A stretch of DNA of 19,508 nucleotides from Gammaproteobacteria bacterium (GTDB lineage Bacteria; Pseudomonadota; Gammaproteobacteria; Chromatiales; Chromatiaceae). Positions 7,490-15,472 of this stretch are shown here, one piece after another. Made by a program: the position numbers and the translations under genes. The notes under the pieces were generated by a model. It searched no databases. It worked only from the letters and a program-made list of their open reading frames with translations, and was not told the DNA's origin. The stretch spans positions 1 through 19,508 of the forward strand of contig JABDQZ010000095.1 in the NCBI GenBank assembly GCA_013041975.1, written 5' to 3'. The first letter of the stretch is position 1. Each line of letters begins with the position of its first letter.

Positions 7490-7720
7490 ATGAAAGTCAA
7501 ATTGCTCAGTAATGCGCCCATTGGCAGCAAGGTCCGCCTCAATGCCATAGAGGGCGGCAAAGCCATGACGCGCCGCCTGTTGTCACTGGGCATCAGCCTG
7601 GGAAGCGAGTTTGAAGTCATCAATCACCGGGGTGAAGGCACTGTACTTGCTCGCGAAGGCAATCGAGTGGCCCTGGGAGCGGGCGTATCCAACAAATTAT
7701 TTGTCGAGACGCTGGACTGA
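7490..7720 (+). CDS. feoA: Ferrous iron transport protein A
   Basis: Small cytosolic SH3-like protein of 76 residues that assists FeoB. The family pattern is clear: APIGSKVRLNAIEGG, then a conserved basic helix TRRLLSLGISLGSEFEV (27-43), then VALGAGVSNKLFVE near the end. It is the first gene of feoABC, starting 15 bases after the Fur box, with only a weak AGAAG as ribosome site. feoB begins 8 bases after its stop. Confidence 0.95.
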   Translation: MKVKLLSNAPIGSKVRLNAIEGGKAMTRRLLSLGISLGSEFEVINHRGEGTVLAREGNRVALGAGVSNKLFVETLD

Positions 7721-7728
7721 AACTGTTC

Positions 7729-10068
7729 ATGGCCTTTCTCAAGGATACTTCTTCAACGGCTGTCATACCTGATACAGGTTTGCATATCGCACTTGCAGGT
7801 AACCCGAATTGCGGCAAGTCCGCACTGTTCAATACCTTTACCGGCATTCGACAGAAAACCGGGAACTGGCCAGGTGTAACGGTTGAACGCAAAGAAGGTC
7901 ATTTCAAACTCGACAATCATGAAGTCAACGTCATCGACCTTCCCGGCATCTATTCACTGGATGCCAATTCACTTGACGAAAAAGTGACCCGCGACTACCT
8001 GTTATCGCGTGATGCCAGCCTGATTATCAATGTCATTGATGCTGCCAACCTGGAACGTAACCTTTACCTGTCTGTGCAGTTATTGGAAATGGGGATTCCC
8101 TTAATCGTCTGTCTGAACATGATGGATGTGGCGCGAAAACGTGGTATCAGCATTGATTCTGAATTACTTTCTGAAAAACTGGGCTGTCCGGTGGTTCCCG
8201 TGGTAGCAACAACCGGCGAAGGCATCAGCGAACTTAAAGCACGTATGCTCGATGTCATTCTGCACAAGCTGGACGCGGGATATTCACTGGCTTTTGATGA
8301 TGCCATCGAAACATCTATCGCAAGACTCTCCGAACTTATCAAAGATGATAATGCCCAGAACCGGCGTTGGCTGGCGATCAAACTACTTGAAGAGGATAAT
8401 GACTCTACCACCGATGTTGCCGCTGACGTTCAACAGCAGGCCATCGAGTGTCGCCAGAACATTTCAGCTATCACCGATGAAGATGCGGATGTTCTGATTG
8501 CAGACAGCCGTTTCGGTCATGCCCACGTACTGGCGCAGTCTGTACAGAAATACCGCTTCAAGATTACCCGCACCTTCAGTGACCGTATTGACCGCATCAT
8601 ACTGGGAAAATGGACCGGCATTCCGGTATTTCTTGCCACCATGTATCTCATGTTTCTGTTTACCATCAATTTTGGCGGTGCTTTTATCGACTTCTTTGAC
8701 GGCATCGCCGGTGCCCTCTTCGTTGATAGTGTCAGGCATCTATTAACCAGTGCAGGCAGCCCTGAATGGTTATCGATTGTACTCGCTGACGGACTTGGAG
8801 CCGGTGTACAGATTGTCGCGACCTTTATACCCATAATAGCTTCCCTGTACCTGTTCCTGTCGTTCCTTGAAGATTCAGGTTACATGGCACGTGCCGCTTT
8901 TGTCATGGATCGTTCCATGCGAGCCATGGGACTGCCTGGCAAAGCATTTGTCCCGTTGATCGTGGGCTTCGGCTGTAACGTACCTGCCATCATGTCGACG
9001 CGTACACTTGAGTCCGAACGCGAACGCAAACTGACGATCCTGATGAACCCTTTTATGTCCTGTGGTGCGCGTTTGCCGGTCTATGTATTATTTGCTGCAG
9101 CATTCTTCCCGCATAACGGACAAAACATTGTTTTTGCCTTGTACATCACCGGTGTTTTGGTTGCTGTGCTGACAGGTCTGTTGATGAAAAAGACGCTGCT
9201 TCCGGGTGAAAGCCAGGGCTTCATGATGGAACTGCCCCCCTATCACTTACCAACTTTCAAAGGGATAGCATTGCGTACCTGGGATCGTGTCAGGCTATTT
9301 ATCAAGGAAGCCGGCCAGATCATCATCATTATGGTATTAGCACTTAACCTGCTCAATTCCATCGGTACCGATGGCAGCTTTGGGAACCAGGATTCAGATC
9401 AATCCCTGTTGAGTGAAGCCAGCCAGCAACTGACCCCACTGTTTGCGCCTATGGGTATCAAGGAAGACAACTGGGCAGCAATTGTCGGCATCTTTTCGGG
9501 GGTTCTAGCCAAGGAAGTTGTGGTTGGGACGCTCAATACACTTTATACACAATTAGGCCAGACTGGTGATTATGTCGAACCGGATTTCGATTTCTGGCAA
9601 TCGATACGTGATGCTTCACAGACGGTTCCGGATAACCTGGCTGAACTGTCACAAGCAGTTACCGATCCGTTGGGATTAAACGTTGGTGACCTGACTGACA
9701 AACAGACCGTTGTAGAAGATCAGGGCGTTAATGTTGGCATACTGGGTGCCATGCAGCAACAATTCGATGGTCAGGCAGGTGCTTTTGCCTACTTGTTATT
9801 TATACTGCTGTATTTTCCCTGCGTTGCCACCATTGGTGCTATAAAACGTGAAGCAGGCAGGCGCTGGGCCATTTTTGTGGCCATCTGGACAACTTCTGTA
9901 GCCTACCTGACTGCCAGTACATTCTACCAGGTTGCCACATTCACCCTTCATCCAGAGGTTGCAATGACCACCTTGCTGATTCTCTGGTCTGCTTTTATTG
10001 GATTAGTCATTATCCTACGCAGGGCAGGAAAACAGTCAGATAATGAAGTCGCTGAGGATACCGCATGA
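7729..10068 (+). CDS. feoB: Ferrous iron permease with G domain
   Basis: 779-residue inner-membrane Fe2+ transporter, close to the usual length of full FeoB. The cytosolic GTPase domain shows G1 GNPNCGKS (24-31), a G2 Thr in GVT (49-51), G3 DLPG (70-73) and G4 NMMD (130-133). A linker region leads to the membrane domain with Gate-type repeats, including GYMARAAFVMDR and the conserved GFGCNVPA motif (413-420, with Cys416). The hydrophilic stretch around 560-680 lies between late membrane helices. Its final ATGA overlaps the feoC start, implying translational coupling. No strong Shine-Dalgarno precedes the ATG, so translation may depend on coupling to feoA. In this organism it would supply iron for cytochromes and Fe-S enzymes. 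Confidence 0.97.
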   Translation: MAFLKDTSSTAVIPDTGLHIALAGNPNCGKSALFNTFTGIRQKTGNWPGVTVERKEGHFKLDNHEVNVIDLPGIYSLDANSLDEKVTRDYLLSRDASLIINVIDAANLERNLYLSVQLLEMGIPLIVCLNMMDVARKRGISIDSELLSEKLGCPVVPVVATTGEGISELKARMLDVILHKLDAGYSLAFDDAIETSIARLSELIKDDNAQNRRWLAIKLLEEDNDSTTDVAADVQQQAIECRQNISAITDEDADVLIADSRFGHAHVLAQSVQKYRFKITRTFSDRIDRIILGKWTGIPVFLATMYLMFLFTINFGGAFIDFFDGIAGALFVDSVRHLLTSAGSPEWLSIVLADGLGAGVQIVATFIPIIASLYLFLSFLEDSGYMARAAFVMDRSMRAMGLPGKAFVPLIVGFGCNVPAIMSTRTLESERERKLTILMNPFMSCGARLPVYVLFAAAFFPHNGQNIVFALYITGVLVAVLTGLLMKKTLLPGESQGFMMELPPYHLPTFKGIALRTWDRVRLFIKEAGQIIIIMVLALNLLNSIGTDGSFGNQDSDQSLLSEASQQLTPLFAPMGIKEDNWAAIVGIFSGVLAKEVVVGTLNTLYTQLGQTGDYVEPDFDFWQSIRDASQTVPDNLAELSQAVTDPLGLNVGDLTDKQTVVEDQGVNVGILGAMQQQFDGQAGAFAYLLFILLYFPCVATIGAIKREAGRRWAIFVAIWTTSVAYLTASTFYQVATFTLHPEVAMTTLLILWSAFIGLVIILRRAGKQSDNEVAEDTA

Positions 10069-10334
10069 TTCTGTCAGAATTGCGCGATTACATTCACCAA
10101 CGTCAGTCTGTACCGCTGTCTGATATTGTCAATCACTTCGATATTGATGAAGATACAGCACGGCAGATGCTGGATGTCTGGCTCAACAAGGGCAAGATAC
10201 GCAAACAGCTGGCAACCACATCCTGTGGCAGTAGTTGTAACAAATGTGCTTCGGCAAACACGGAGTATTATTTCTGGGCTGGCTCCGTTACAGTCAGCAA
10301 TATCCTCAAACCAACAAGCTGCCCTGATAATTAA
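10065..10334 (+). CDS. feoC: FeoC-like winged-helix protein with Cys motif
   Basis: 89-residue cytosolic protein overlapping the feoB stop by ATGA. The N-terminal half (LSELRDYIHQRQSVPLSDIV..., about 3-50) is a winged-helix pattern as in FeoC/MarR-like small regulators. It is followed by Cys54, Cys58 and Cys61 (CGSSCNKC, C-x3-C-x2-C) and a fourth Cys86 four residues from the end. FeoC proteins modulate FeoB stability or activity, and several carry an Fe-S or redox-sensing Cys cluster in the wing. The cluster spacing is compact here, and the fourth ligand could be Cys86. The segment after the cluster (EYYFWAG) is aromatic. Confidence is high from position and composition. Confidence 0.85.
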   Translation: MILSELRDYIHQRQSVPLSDIVNHFDIDEDTARQMLDVWLNKGKIRKQLATTSCGSSCNKCASANTEYYFWAGSVTVSNILKPTSCPDN

Positions 10335-10392
10335 CTATCAGCCTACCCGATAGCTCGCATGGCTTCAGGCATGCTCAGCAGTTAGCGAGTGC

Positions 10393-10441
10393 CCTGCTGT
10401 TTTTCTGCGGCCGACAATGAAGCACACAGCAAAACAGCAGG
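10393..10441. repeat. 11-bp inverted repeat in the feoC to DUF302 gap
   Basis: CCTGCTGTTTT (10393-10403) and AAAACAGCAGG (10431-10441) are exact reverse complements with a 27-nt loop. They lie between two convergent genes. No T run follows the stem on either side, so it is not a textbook terminator, although it could stop or protect both transcripts. The rest of the 154-bp gap holds only short stems, for example GCATG/CATGC near 10355-10373. Confidence 0.4.
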
Positions 10442-10488
10442 CTCGATAATAGAGGTTTTGCGATTTTCAATGTAGTCTGGATCTTTGT

Positions 10489-11007
10489 TTAAAGATCGCC
10501 AGTAACACCTGCATCAATAATACTGTAAATCGTATCACGGACACGCTTTGCCAGAGGTTTAAGGTCATCAGGCAAATCAACTGCGTGCAGCATCATATCC
10601 ATGTTGGTAGTTACCAGCCAGGCATTACCGTCCTTGTCTTCCACTGCAGCGATACGACATGGCAGGAATCCGGCAAAAATAATGTTGTATTCCACCATTT
10701 TCTTGGCGATCAATGCATCACAGAAGGCAAGAATCTGCATGTGACGCGATTCTTCCCCCATGGACTTGATCTGCTCGGATAATGGCAGGTCGGCAACCAG
10801 TTTGAAATTGAGCATATTGGCACGCAGCTTCATGGATTCAATGGCATCCTCAATGCTGACATCTTCTTCCAGTTTGAAGCGCTGGATGCTGCTGTCGATC
10901 ATTTTCATAGCGATATCACGATCAAAATCACTTTGCATGGCTTTGTCTGCGCTAGCTGTAGAAACCAGAGCAAATCCCAAAATAAATGCTGCGAGAAGCT
11001 GTTTCAT
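10489..11007 (-). CDS. Exported DUF302-domain protein
   Basis: 172 residues with a cleavable signal peptide (1-20, ending TASA before Asp21), so periplasmic. The mature part carries the DUF302 signature: QILAFCDALIAKKM (91-104), then FAGFLPCRIAAVED (111-124), DGNAWLVTTN (126-135) and MDMML. Cys96 and Cys117 could form a disulfide or a metal or redox site. The biochemical role of DUF302 proteins is unknown to me; they are frequent in sulfur- and iron-oxidising bacteria. AGGA six bases before the ATG is a good ribosome site. It sits downstream of and co-oriented with the three SulP genes, but 147 bp separate it from the last, so it probably has its own promoter. Confidence 0.85.
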   Translation of the reverse strand: MKQLLAAFILGFALVSTASADKAMQSDFDRDIAMKMIDSSIQRFKLEEDVSIEDAIESMKLRANMLNFKLVADLPLSEQIKSMGEESRHMQILAFCDALIAKKMVEYNIIFAGFLPCRIAAVEDKDGNAWLVTTNMDMMLHAVDLPDDLKPLAKRVRDTIYSIIDAGVTGDL

Positions 11008-11067
11008 GTTCTTTCCTGCCTTTAAAATTTATAGCTTGGTAAGTGTTGATTATTATTTTGATGGAGG

Positions 11068-11073
11068 ATTATA
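11068..11073 (-). promoter_or_regulatory. Candidate -10 element for the DUF302 gene
   Basis: Read on the minus strand, TATAAT lies about 60 bases before the DUF302 start. No convincing -35 is seen at normal spacing. The 147-bp gap (11008-11154) has no other recognisable element. Confidence 0.3.
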
Positions 11074-11154
11074 AACCAAATCCGCCATTGAGCATCTGAA
11101 ATATTACTATTTTACGTACACTTGCACCCTGCCCGGGAGCCCCTTCATTATCAA

Positions 11155-13194
11155 TCAGCGCTTATCAGATGCGGATTCATCATTCTTTGCCGCTGATTTT
11201 TTCTTGCTGGCGACTTTCTTCTTGGCCGCTGTTTTCTTTTTGGGGGCAGCTTTTTTCTTTGTTTGAGCCTTATTCGCCACTTTTTTCTTTGCAATGGCTC
11301 TTTTCTTTTTGGTCGCCGCTATTTTATTACTGGCAACAGTTGCTTTGGCAACCGTAACGGTTTCTTTTTCCAGCTGTTGCGTCGACGTTTGAGGCCCGTC
11401 TAACCGGTCAACCTCAGCCGATTGAGCTTTGGCCAGGTAACAGGCCTCGGTACAGCCTTCTTTTTCACAGTAGGTCCGATCCCAGGCATACTTCAGTGCC
11501 TCTGCATTATTTGGAAAGAAGTGATCTTCACCCAGAAGATCAACAAGGCCACTGCGTATGAATACCACTCTTATCTGCAGCTTGGTGCGGGCAAACAGTA
11601 ATTCAACGCCGGCATCTGAAAGTGGTTTGATGAGACTTTGCAGCATTTCGATACCTGTTGAATCAATGGCGTTAACGGACTCTGTATCGATAATGATGTA
11701 ATTTATTTCAGGATGTGACGCCACTTCATTCAGGATGGCTTCTTCAAAGTAACCGGTATTGGCAAAATAGAGTGAGCGGTCAAACCTGATGACGGAAATA
11801 TGCGGACATTTCTGCAGCCCAAAGTAGTCCGCATCACGCAAAGTACCATCCGCATGGCGCGACAAAATGGCAATACGTGGACGCATGGTACGATGCAGAA
11901 ATAGCCCCAGCGACAGCAAAACACCAACAATAATGCCGATTTCAAGATGGGGAGCCAGAGCGAGCGTCAAGACAAAGGTCACTATGGCCACAAGGCCATC
12001 CTGTGGCTGTACTTTCCAGGTGTACTTGATTGGCTCAATTTTTACCAGGCTGACAACAGCCATCATGATAACTGCGGCCAATGTAGCCTGTGGAAGGTGA
12101 TACATCAGAGGCGTGAGCCACAATAGGCTGATGCCTACCACAATTCCCGTAACAATAGATGAGAAACCGGTTACGGCTCCAGCATTGATATTCACCGCTG
12201 AACGAGAAAACGAACCAGAAACGGCATAACCCTGGAAAAGACCGGAGACAAAATTACTGATGCCCTGCCCGACAAGTTCCTGGTTGGGATCGATTTTCTG
12301 CTGGGTTCTGGCTGCCATACTCTTGGCAATGGAAATGGCCTCCATGAAGCCGATCAAAGCGATGGCTATCGCTGTTGTAATCAGACCCGAAACTTCCGAC
12401 CACTCGGCCGAGGGTATCACCAGGTTGGGCAGCCCTTGAGGAATACTGCCAACCACAGCACCGCCCATTTCTTCGAACTTGAAATACCAGGACAATAACG
12501 TTGCGACAACCACGGCTACCAAAACATTTGGCACCCTTGGCAGATAAATTTTTATTGTTATCAATATAACCAGTGACAATACCGCCATTCCCAGTGTAGG
12601 CATATGTGTATGTGCAACTGCTGCCTCGATCACACGCCAGACGGTTTCATAATGATGAGGTGCTTTGAAGACCGTAACACCAAACAACTTGCTGATCTGC
12701 GAAGTGGCAATAATGATGGCCGCGGCATTGGTGAAACCCATCACGACAGGATGAGACAGGAAGTTAACCAGCACACCCAGGCGAAACATGCCCAGCAGAA
12801 ACTGAAATACACCGACAAACAGTGCCAGAATGACTGCATAGGTCAGGTAGGTCTCAGGACTATTGCTGGCGATAGGTTCCAGCGCCGAGGCCGTTAACAA
12901 TGAAACAACGGCAACCGGGCCCGTGGCAAGCTGACGCGAAGAACCAAATATTGCGGCAACAATACCAGGCAGAAAAGCTGCATACAGCCCGTAATAGGCT
13001 GGCAGACCCGCCAACTGAGCATAAGCCATGGATTGCGGGATAAGCACCAGGGCCACAGTGATGCCGGCAATAATATCTGCCTTTAATACATCGGGGTCTT
13101 TAAGTTCCCCGATCCAGCCTTTAAAAGGCGTAAAATGTCGCGGCCAGCCGGCAACCAGTTCAGTGAGCAGGGAAACTATTTTCCATTTTATCAA
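11155..13194 (-). CDS. SulP-family anion transporter with STAS domain, Cys motif and Lys/Ala-rich tail
   Basis: 679-residue inner-membrane SulP/SLC26-type anion transporter. The N-terminal signature DIIAGITVALVLIPQSMAYAQLAGLPAYYGLYA (40-72) opens about 14 membrane segments. A second conserved core is GFMEAISIAKSMA (282-294), followed by NQELVGQGISN and SGSFSRSAVN. A cytosolic STAS domain follows (about 455-570), with DSTG (511-514) at the usual phospho-switch position. Two additions are unusual: CEKEGCTEACY (Cys576, 581, 585), and a tail (about 616-671) of KKK blocks separated by Ala, Val, Thr and Ser, with about 22 Lys in 56 residues. The only in-frame start is TTG (13194-13192); no ATG or GTG lies between it and the upstream stop, and a G-rich GGGGT is about 6 bases upstream. 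The substrate could be sulfate, bicarbonate or another anion; it is not of the BicA subtype. Confidence 0.88.
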   Translation of the reverse strand: MIKWKIVSLLTELVAGWPRHFTPFKGWIGELKDPDVLKADIIAGITVALVLIPQSMAYAQLAGLPAYYGLYAAFLPGIVAAIFGSSRQLATGPVAVVSLLTASALEPIASNSPETYLTYAVILALFVGVFQFLLGMFRLGVLVNFLSHPVVMGFTNAAAIIIATSQISKLFGVTVFKAPHHYETVWRVIEAAVAHTHMPTLGMAVLSLVILITIKIYLPRVPNVLVAVVVATLLSWYFKFEEMGGAVVGSIPQGLPNLVIPSAEWSEVSGLITTAIAIALIGFMEAISIAKSMAARTQQKIDPNQELVGQGISNFVSGLFQGYAVSGSFSRSAVNINAGAVTGFSSIVTGIVVGISLLWLTPLMYHLPQATLAAVIMMAVVSLVKIEPIKYTWKVQPQDGLVAIVTFVLTLALAPHLEIGIIVGVLLSLGLFLHRTMRPRIAILSRHADGTLRDADYFGLQKCPHISVIRFDRSLYFANTGYFEEAILNEVASHPEINYIIIDTESVNAIDSTGIEMLQSLIKPLSDAGVELLFARTKLQIRVVFIRSGLVDLLGEDHFFPNNAEALKYAWDRTYCEKEGCTEACYLAKAQSAEVDRLDGPQTSTQQLEKETVTVAKATVASNKIAATKKKRAIAKKKVANKAQTKKKAAPKKKTAAKKKVASKKKSAAKNDESASDKR

Positions 13195-13306
13195 TTGAGA
13201 CCCCAGCCTTATATCTGCTAACAGAGTTTTATTATTGTCTTTCGGTTACCCCGTTTATTGTAGCGCATTTCAGAACTGGCTACTGATTTAGGCAGAGGTG
13301 AAGCTT

Positions 13307-15382
13307 TCAGTTTTCCTGATATTCAGCCTGCAGGCTCTCCAGGGCTTTTTCTTTATTGGGATAGAACTTTGCCCTGCCAATTTCATCCATCAAGCCACTG
13401 AGAATAAACAGCTTCACCACCTGGAATTTGAGGCCACTGAAGATTAATTTGACGCCAAGCTCATCTAATCGCTCATTGAGTTCACGAATTTTTTCCTCAC
13501 CGGAAGCATCGATGCTGTTAATCCCACTGCCTAAAACAAGAATAGATTTAGCCTCAGGAAAATCACGCTGGGCTTCGAGAATGATATCTTCGAAATAGGC
13601 AACATTGGTAAACGTCAGGGCACCATCAAACCGTACTGGCACAAATCTGGTACTGATAGGCTCAAGATTATGTGACTTGATACCACCCAATGTTCCATCA
13701 GGCTTTCTACTGACAATTTCAGCCCTGGGTTGCATGGATGCAACGAGGAAATGCACCACAGTCAGTACCACGCCCAACAAAATACCGTTGGCAATGGAAG
13801 GGGCCATAATCAAGGTGGCGAAAAAAGTAATGATGCCAATCACAGCCCCAACCCGATCAACCTTCCATGCCTGTGTCAGTGGCTTGATACGGATCAAGCC
13901 AAATACCGCCATCATTACAATGACGGCCAGTACAGCCTGCGGCAGATGATAGAGATAGGAAGTGAAAAACAGTAAAACGATAACCACAGTCGCTGCAGAA
14001 ATGATGGCAAACAGACCGGTTTTCGCGCCCGTTTTGGCCGCTACCGCAGAACGGGAAAATGAACCACTGACAGTGAAAGACCCAAAGAAACTGCCCGCGA
14101 TATTTGCTAGTCCCTGACCGACAAGCTCTTTACTGGCATCCACACGTTCACCGGTTGAACTGGCAATGGCTTTGGAGATTGACGTGGCCTCCATGAAACC
14201 GATCAAGGCCATTACCAGGGCTGCCGGCAGAAGTGCAATCACCAGGCTCCATTCGATGGTCGGTGTACCAAAACTTGGCAAACCCTCTGGTACAACTCCA
14301 ACGACATCTCCACCTGAAGACAGTACAATATTTTGTTCATCGATTTTGCTAAAGCGCCAGACCTTTTCTTCAACAGAAAAGGTATCTGGGATGATTTCTG
14401 AATCGAAAAACACCAGAGCATTATCCTGATCACGCGCTGCAGTAAAACTGATGCCATGAATATTAATCAGCCTGACGGTGTTTTCTGATTTTAGTATCGA
14501 CAGCTCATGGTTAACGACATCCGCTTGTGCCGATAGACTTGCTGCATTATTAATATCTTCCTGAGCTTCATAGTCTTTCGCCTGACGCCTTAAATCTGCA
14601 ACTTGCGTAATGAGTTCGTCAATACGATTCTTGGTAGTAGCATATGTACCCAGCAACTCTGCCGTATGTTTATTGTGAAATTGGTCAGGTGAAATGGCTA
14701 CTTTGTTTTCAAAGCCGGTAAAAGCGCTGATCAGAGTAGTCAAAACCACAACGATTAATACGCCGGGCAGAGTTGCTTTTATGCGACGCAGTCCCGCAAT
14801 GGCAACCCAGGCACCGATGGCAAACACCAGGGTTAAAAAATGCATTTCCGGTATTTGCGTTAAAACACGCCATAGATCTGTCAGATAAGAATCAGTACGA
14901 GGAAATGGCACACCGATAATTTTGCTTAGCTGGGACAAACCAATGATCAATGCTGCTGCATTGGTAAAGCCAACTATCACCGGGCTGGACAGGAGATTGA
15001 CGATAGAGCCTAACTGAAAAATTCCCAGTGCCAGACGTAATACCCCGACCATAAAAGCCAGCATAATCGAAAGCTCAATAAATTGACTGCTACCGGGTGT
15101 CGCGAACGGTATCAGCGCTGCAGCCGACATAAGAGACAACATGGCCACCGGTCCGGTATGCAACTGGCTCGAAGAGCCCCATAGCGATGCAATGATGACA
15201 GGGATAAATGAAGCATACAGTCCATAAACCACGGGTAAGCCAGCCAGTTGCGCATAGGCCATACTTTGCGGAACCAGAATCAATGCCACTGTGATTCCGG
15301 CAATTAAGTCAGAACGAACCTTATCGCCAGTTAAAGGAAACCAGCGTATAAATGGAAATAAACTAATTAGTAACTGCTTCAT
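13307..15382 (-). CDS. SulP-family anion transporter with a coiled-coil insertion
   Basis: 691-residue SulP transporter, a paralogue of the gene downstream. It shows SDLIAGITVALILVPQSMAYAQLAGLP (24-50), GFMEATSISKAIA (395-407), KELVGQGLAN, GSFSRSAVAAKTG and a C-terminal STAS domain (about 575-685, DASG at 625-628). Compared with the 679-residue paralogue, about 115-120 extra residues (about 231-350) sit between a membrane helix ending near 223 and the EGLPSFG motif before the next helix. The insert includes a heptad-like charged stretch (about 251-300, with IDELITQVADLRRQAKDYE) that predicts a coiled coil, then a beta-rich part. By SulP topology this loop follows TM7 and should be outside the cytoplasm. 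ATG preceded by AAGAAAAA is a weak ribosome site. Spacings of 90 bp upstream and 112 bp downstream allow one transcript or several. Confidence 0.88.
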   Translation of the reverse strand: MKQLLISLFPFIRWFPLTGDKVRSDLIAGITVALILVPQSMAYAQLAGLPVVYGLYASFIPVIIASLWGSSSQLHTGPVAMLSLMSAAALIPFATPGSSQFIELSIMLAFMVGVLRLALGIFQLGSIVNLLSSPVIVGFTNAAALIIGLSQLSKIIGVPFPRTDSYLTDLWRVLTQIPEMHFLTLVFAIGAWVAIAGLRRIKATLPGVLIVVVLTTLISAFTGFENKVAISPDQFHNKHTAELLGTYATTKNRIDELITQVADLRRQAKDYEAQEDINNAASLSAQADVVNHELSILKSENTVRLINIHGISFTAARDQDNALVFFDSEIIPDTFSVEEKVWRFSKIDEQNIVLSSGGDVVGVVPEGLPSFGTPTIEWSLVIALLPAALVMALIGFMEATSISKAIASSTGERVDASKELVGQGLANIAGSFFGSFTVSGSFSRSAVAAKTGAKTGLFAIISAATVVIVLLFFTSYLYHLPQAVLAVIVMMAVFGLIRIKPLTQAWKVDRVGAVIGIITFFATLIMAPSIANGILLGVVLTVVHFLVASMQPRAEIVSRKPDGTLGGIKSHNLEPISTRFVPVRFDGALTFTNVAYFEDIILEAQRDFPEAKSILVLGSGINSIDASGEEKIRELNERLDELGVKLIFSGLKFQVVKLFILSGLMDEIGRAKFYPNKEKALESLQAEYQEN

Positions 15383-15472
15383 TTTTTCTTAACTACTTAA
15401 AAAGGATGGCGTTTATCGCAGGTCAGGTGAAAGTATGTCAATGACTTTTATCAGAATGACTACGCTGCGGCC

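Noticed and set aside
10480..10497. GATCTTT-GTTT-AAAGATC hairpin at the DUF302 stop as a terminator
   Set aside because: The stem is good, but no T run follows on the minus strand, so it does not meet the terminator pattern.
11169..11357. Plus-strand Trp/Phe/Ser-rich ORF of 62 codons
   Set aside because: It is the antisense image of the AAG/AAA-rich tail of the SulP gene.
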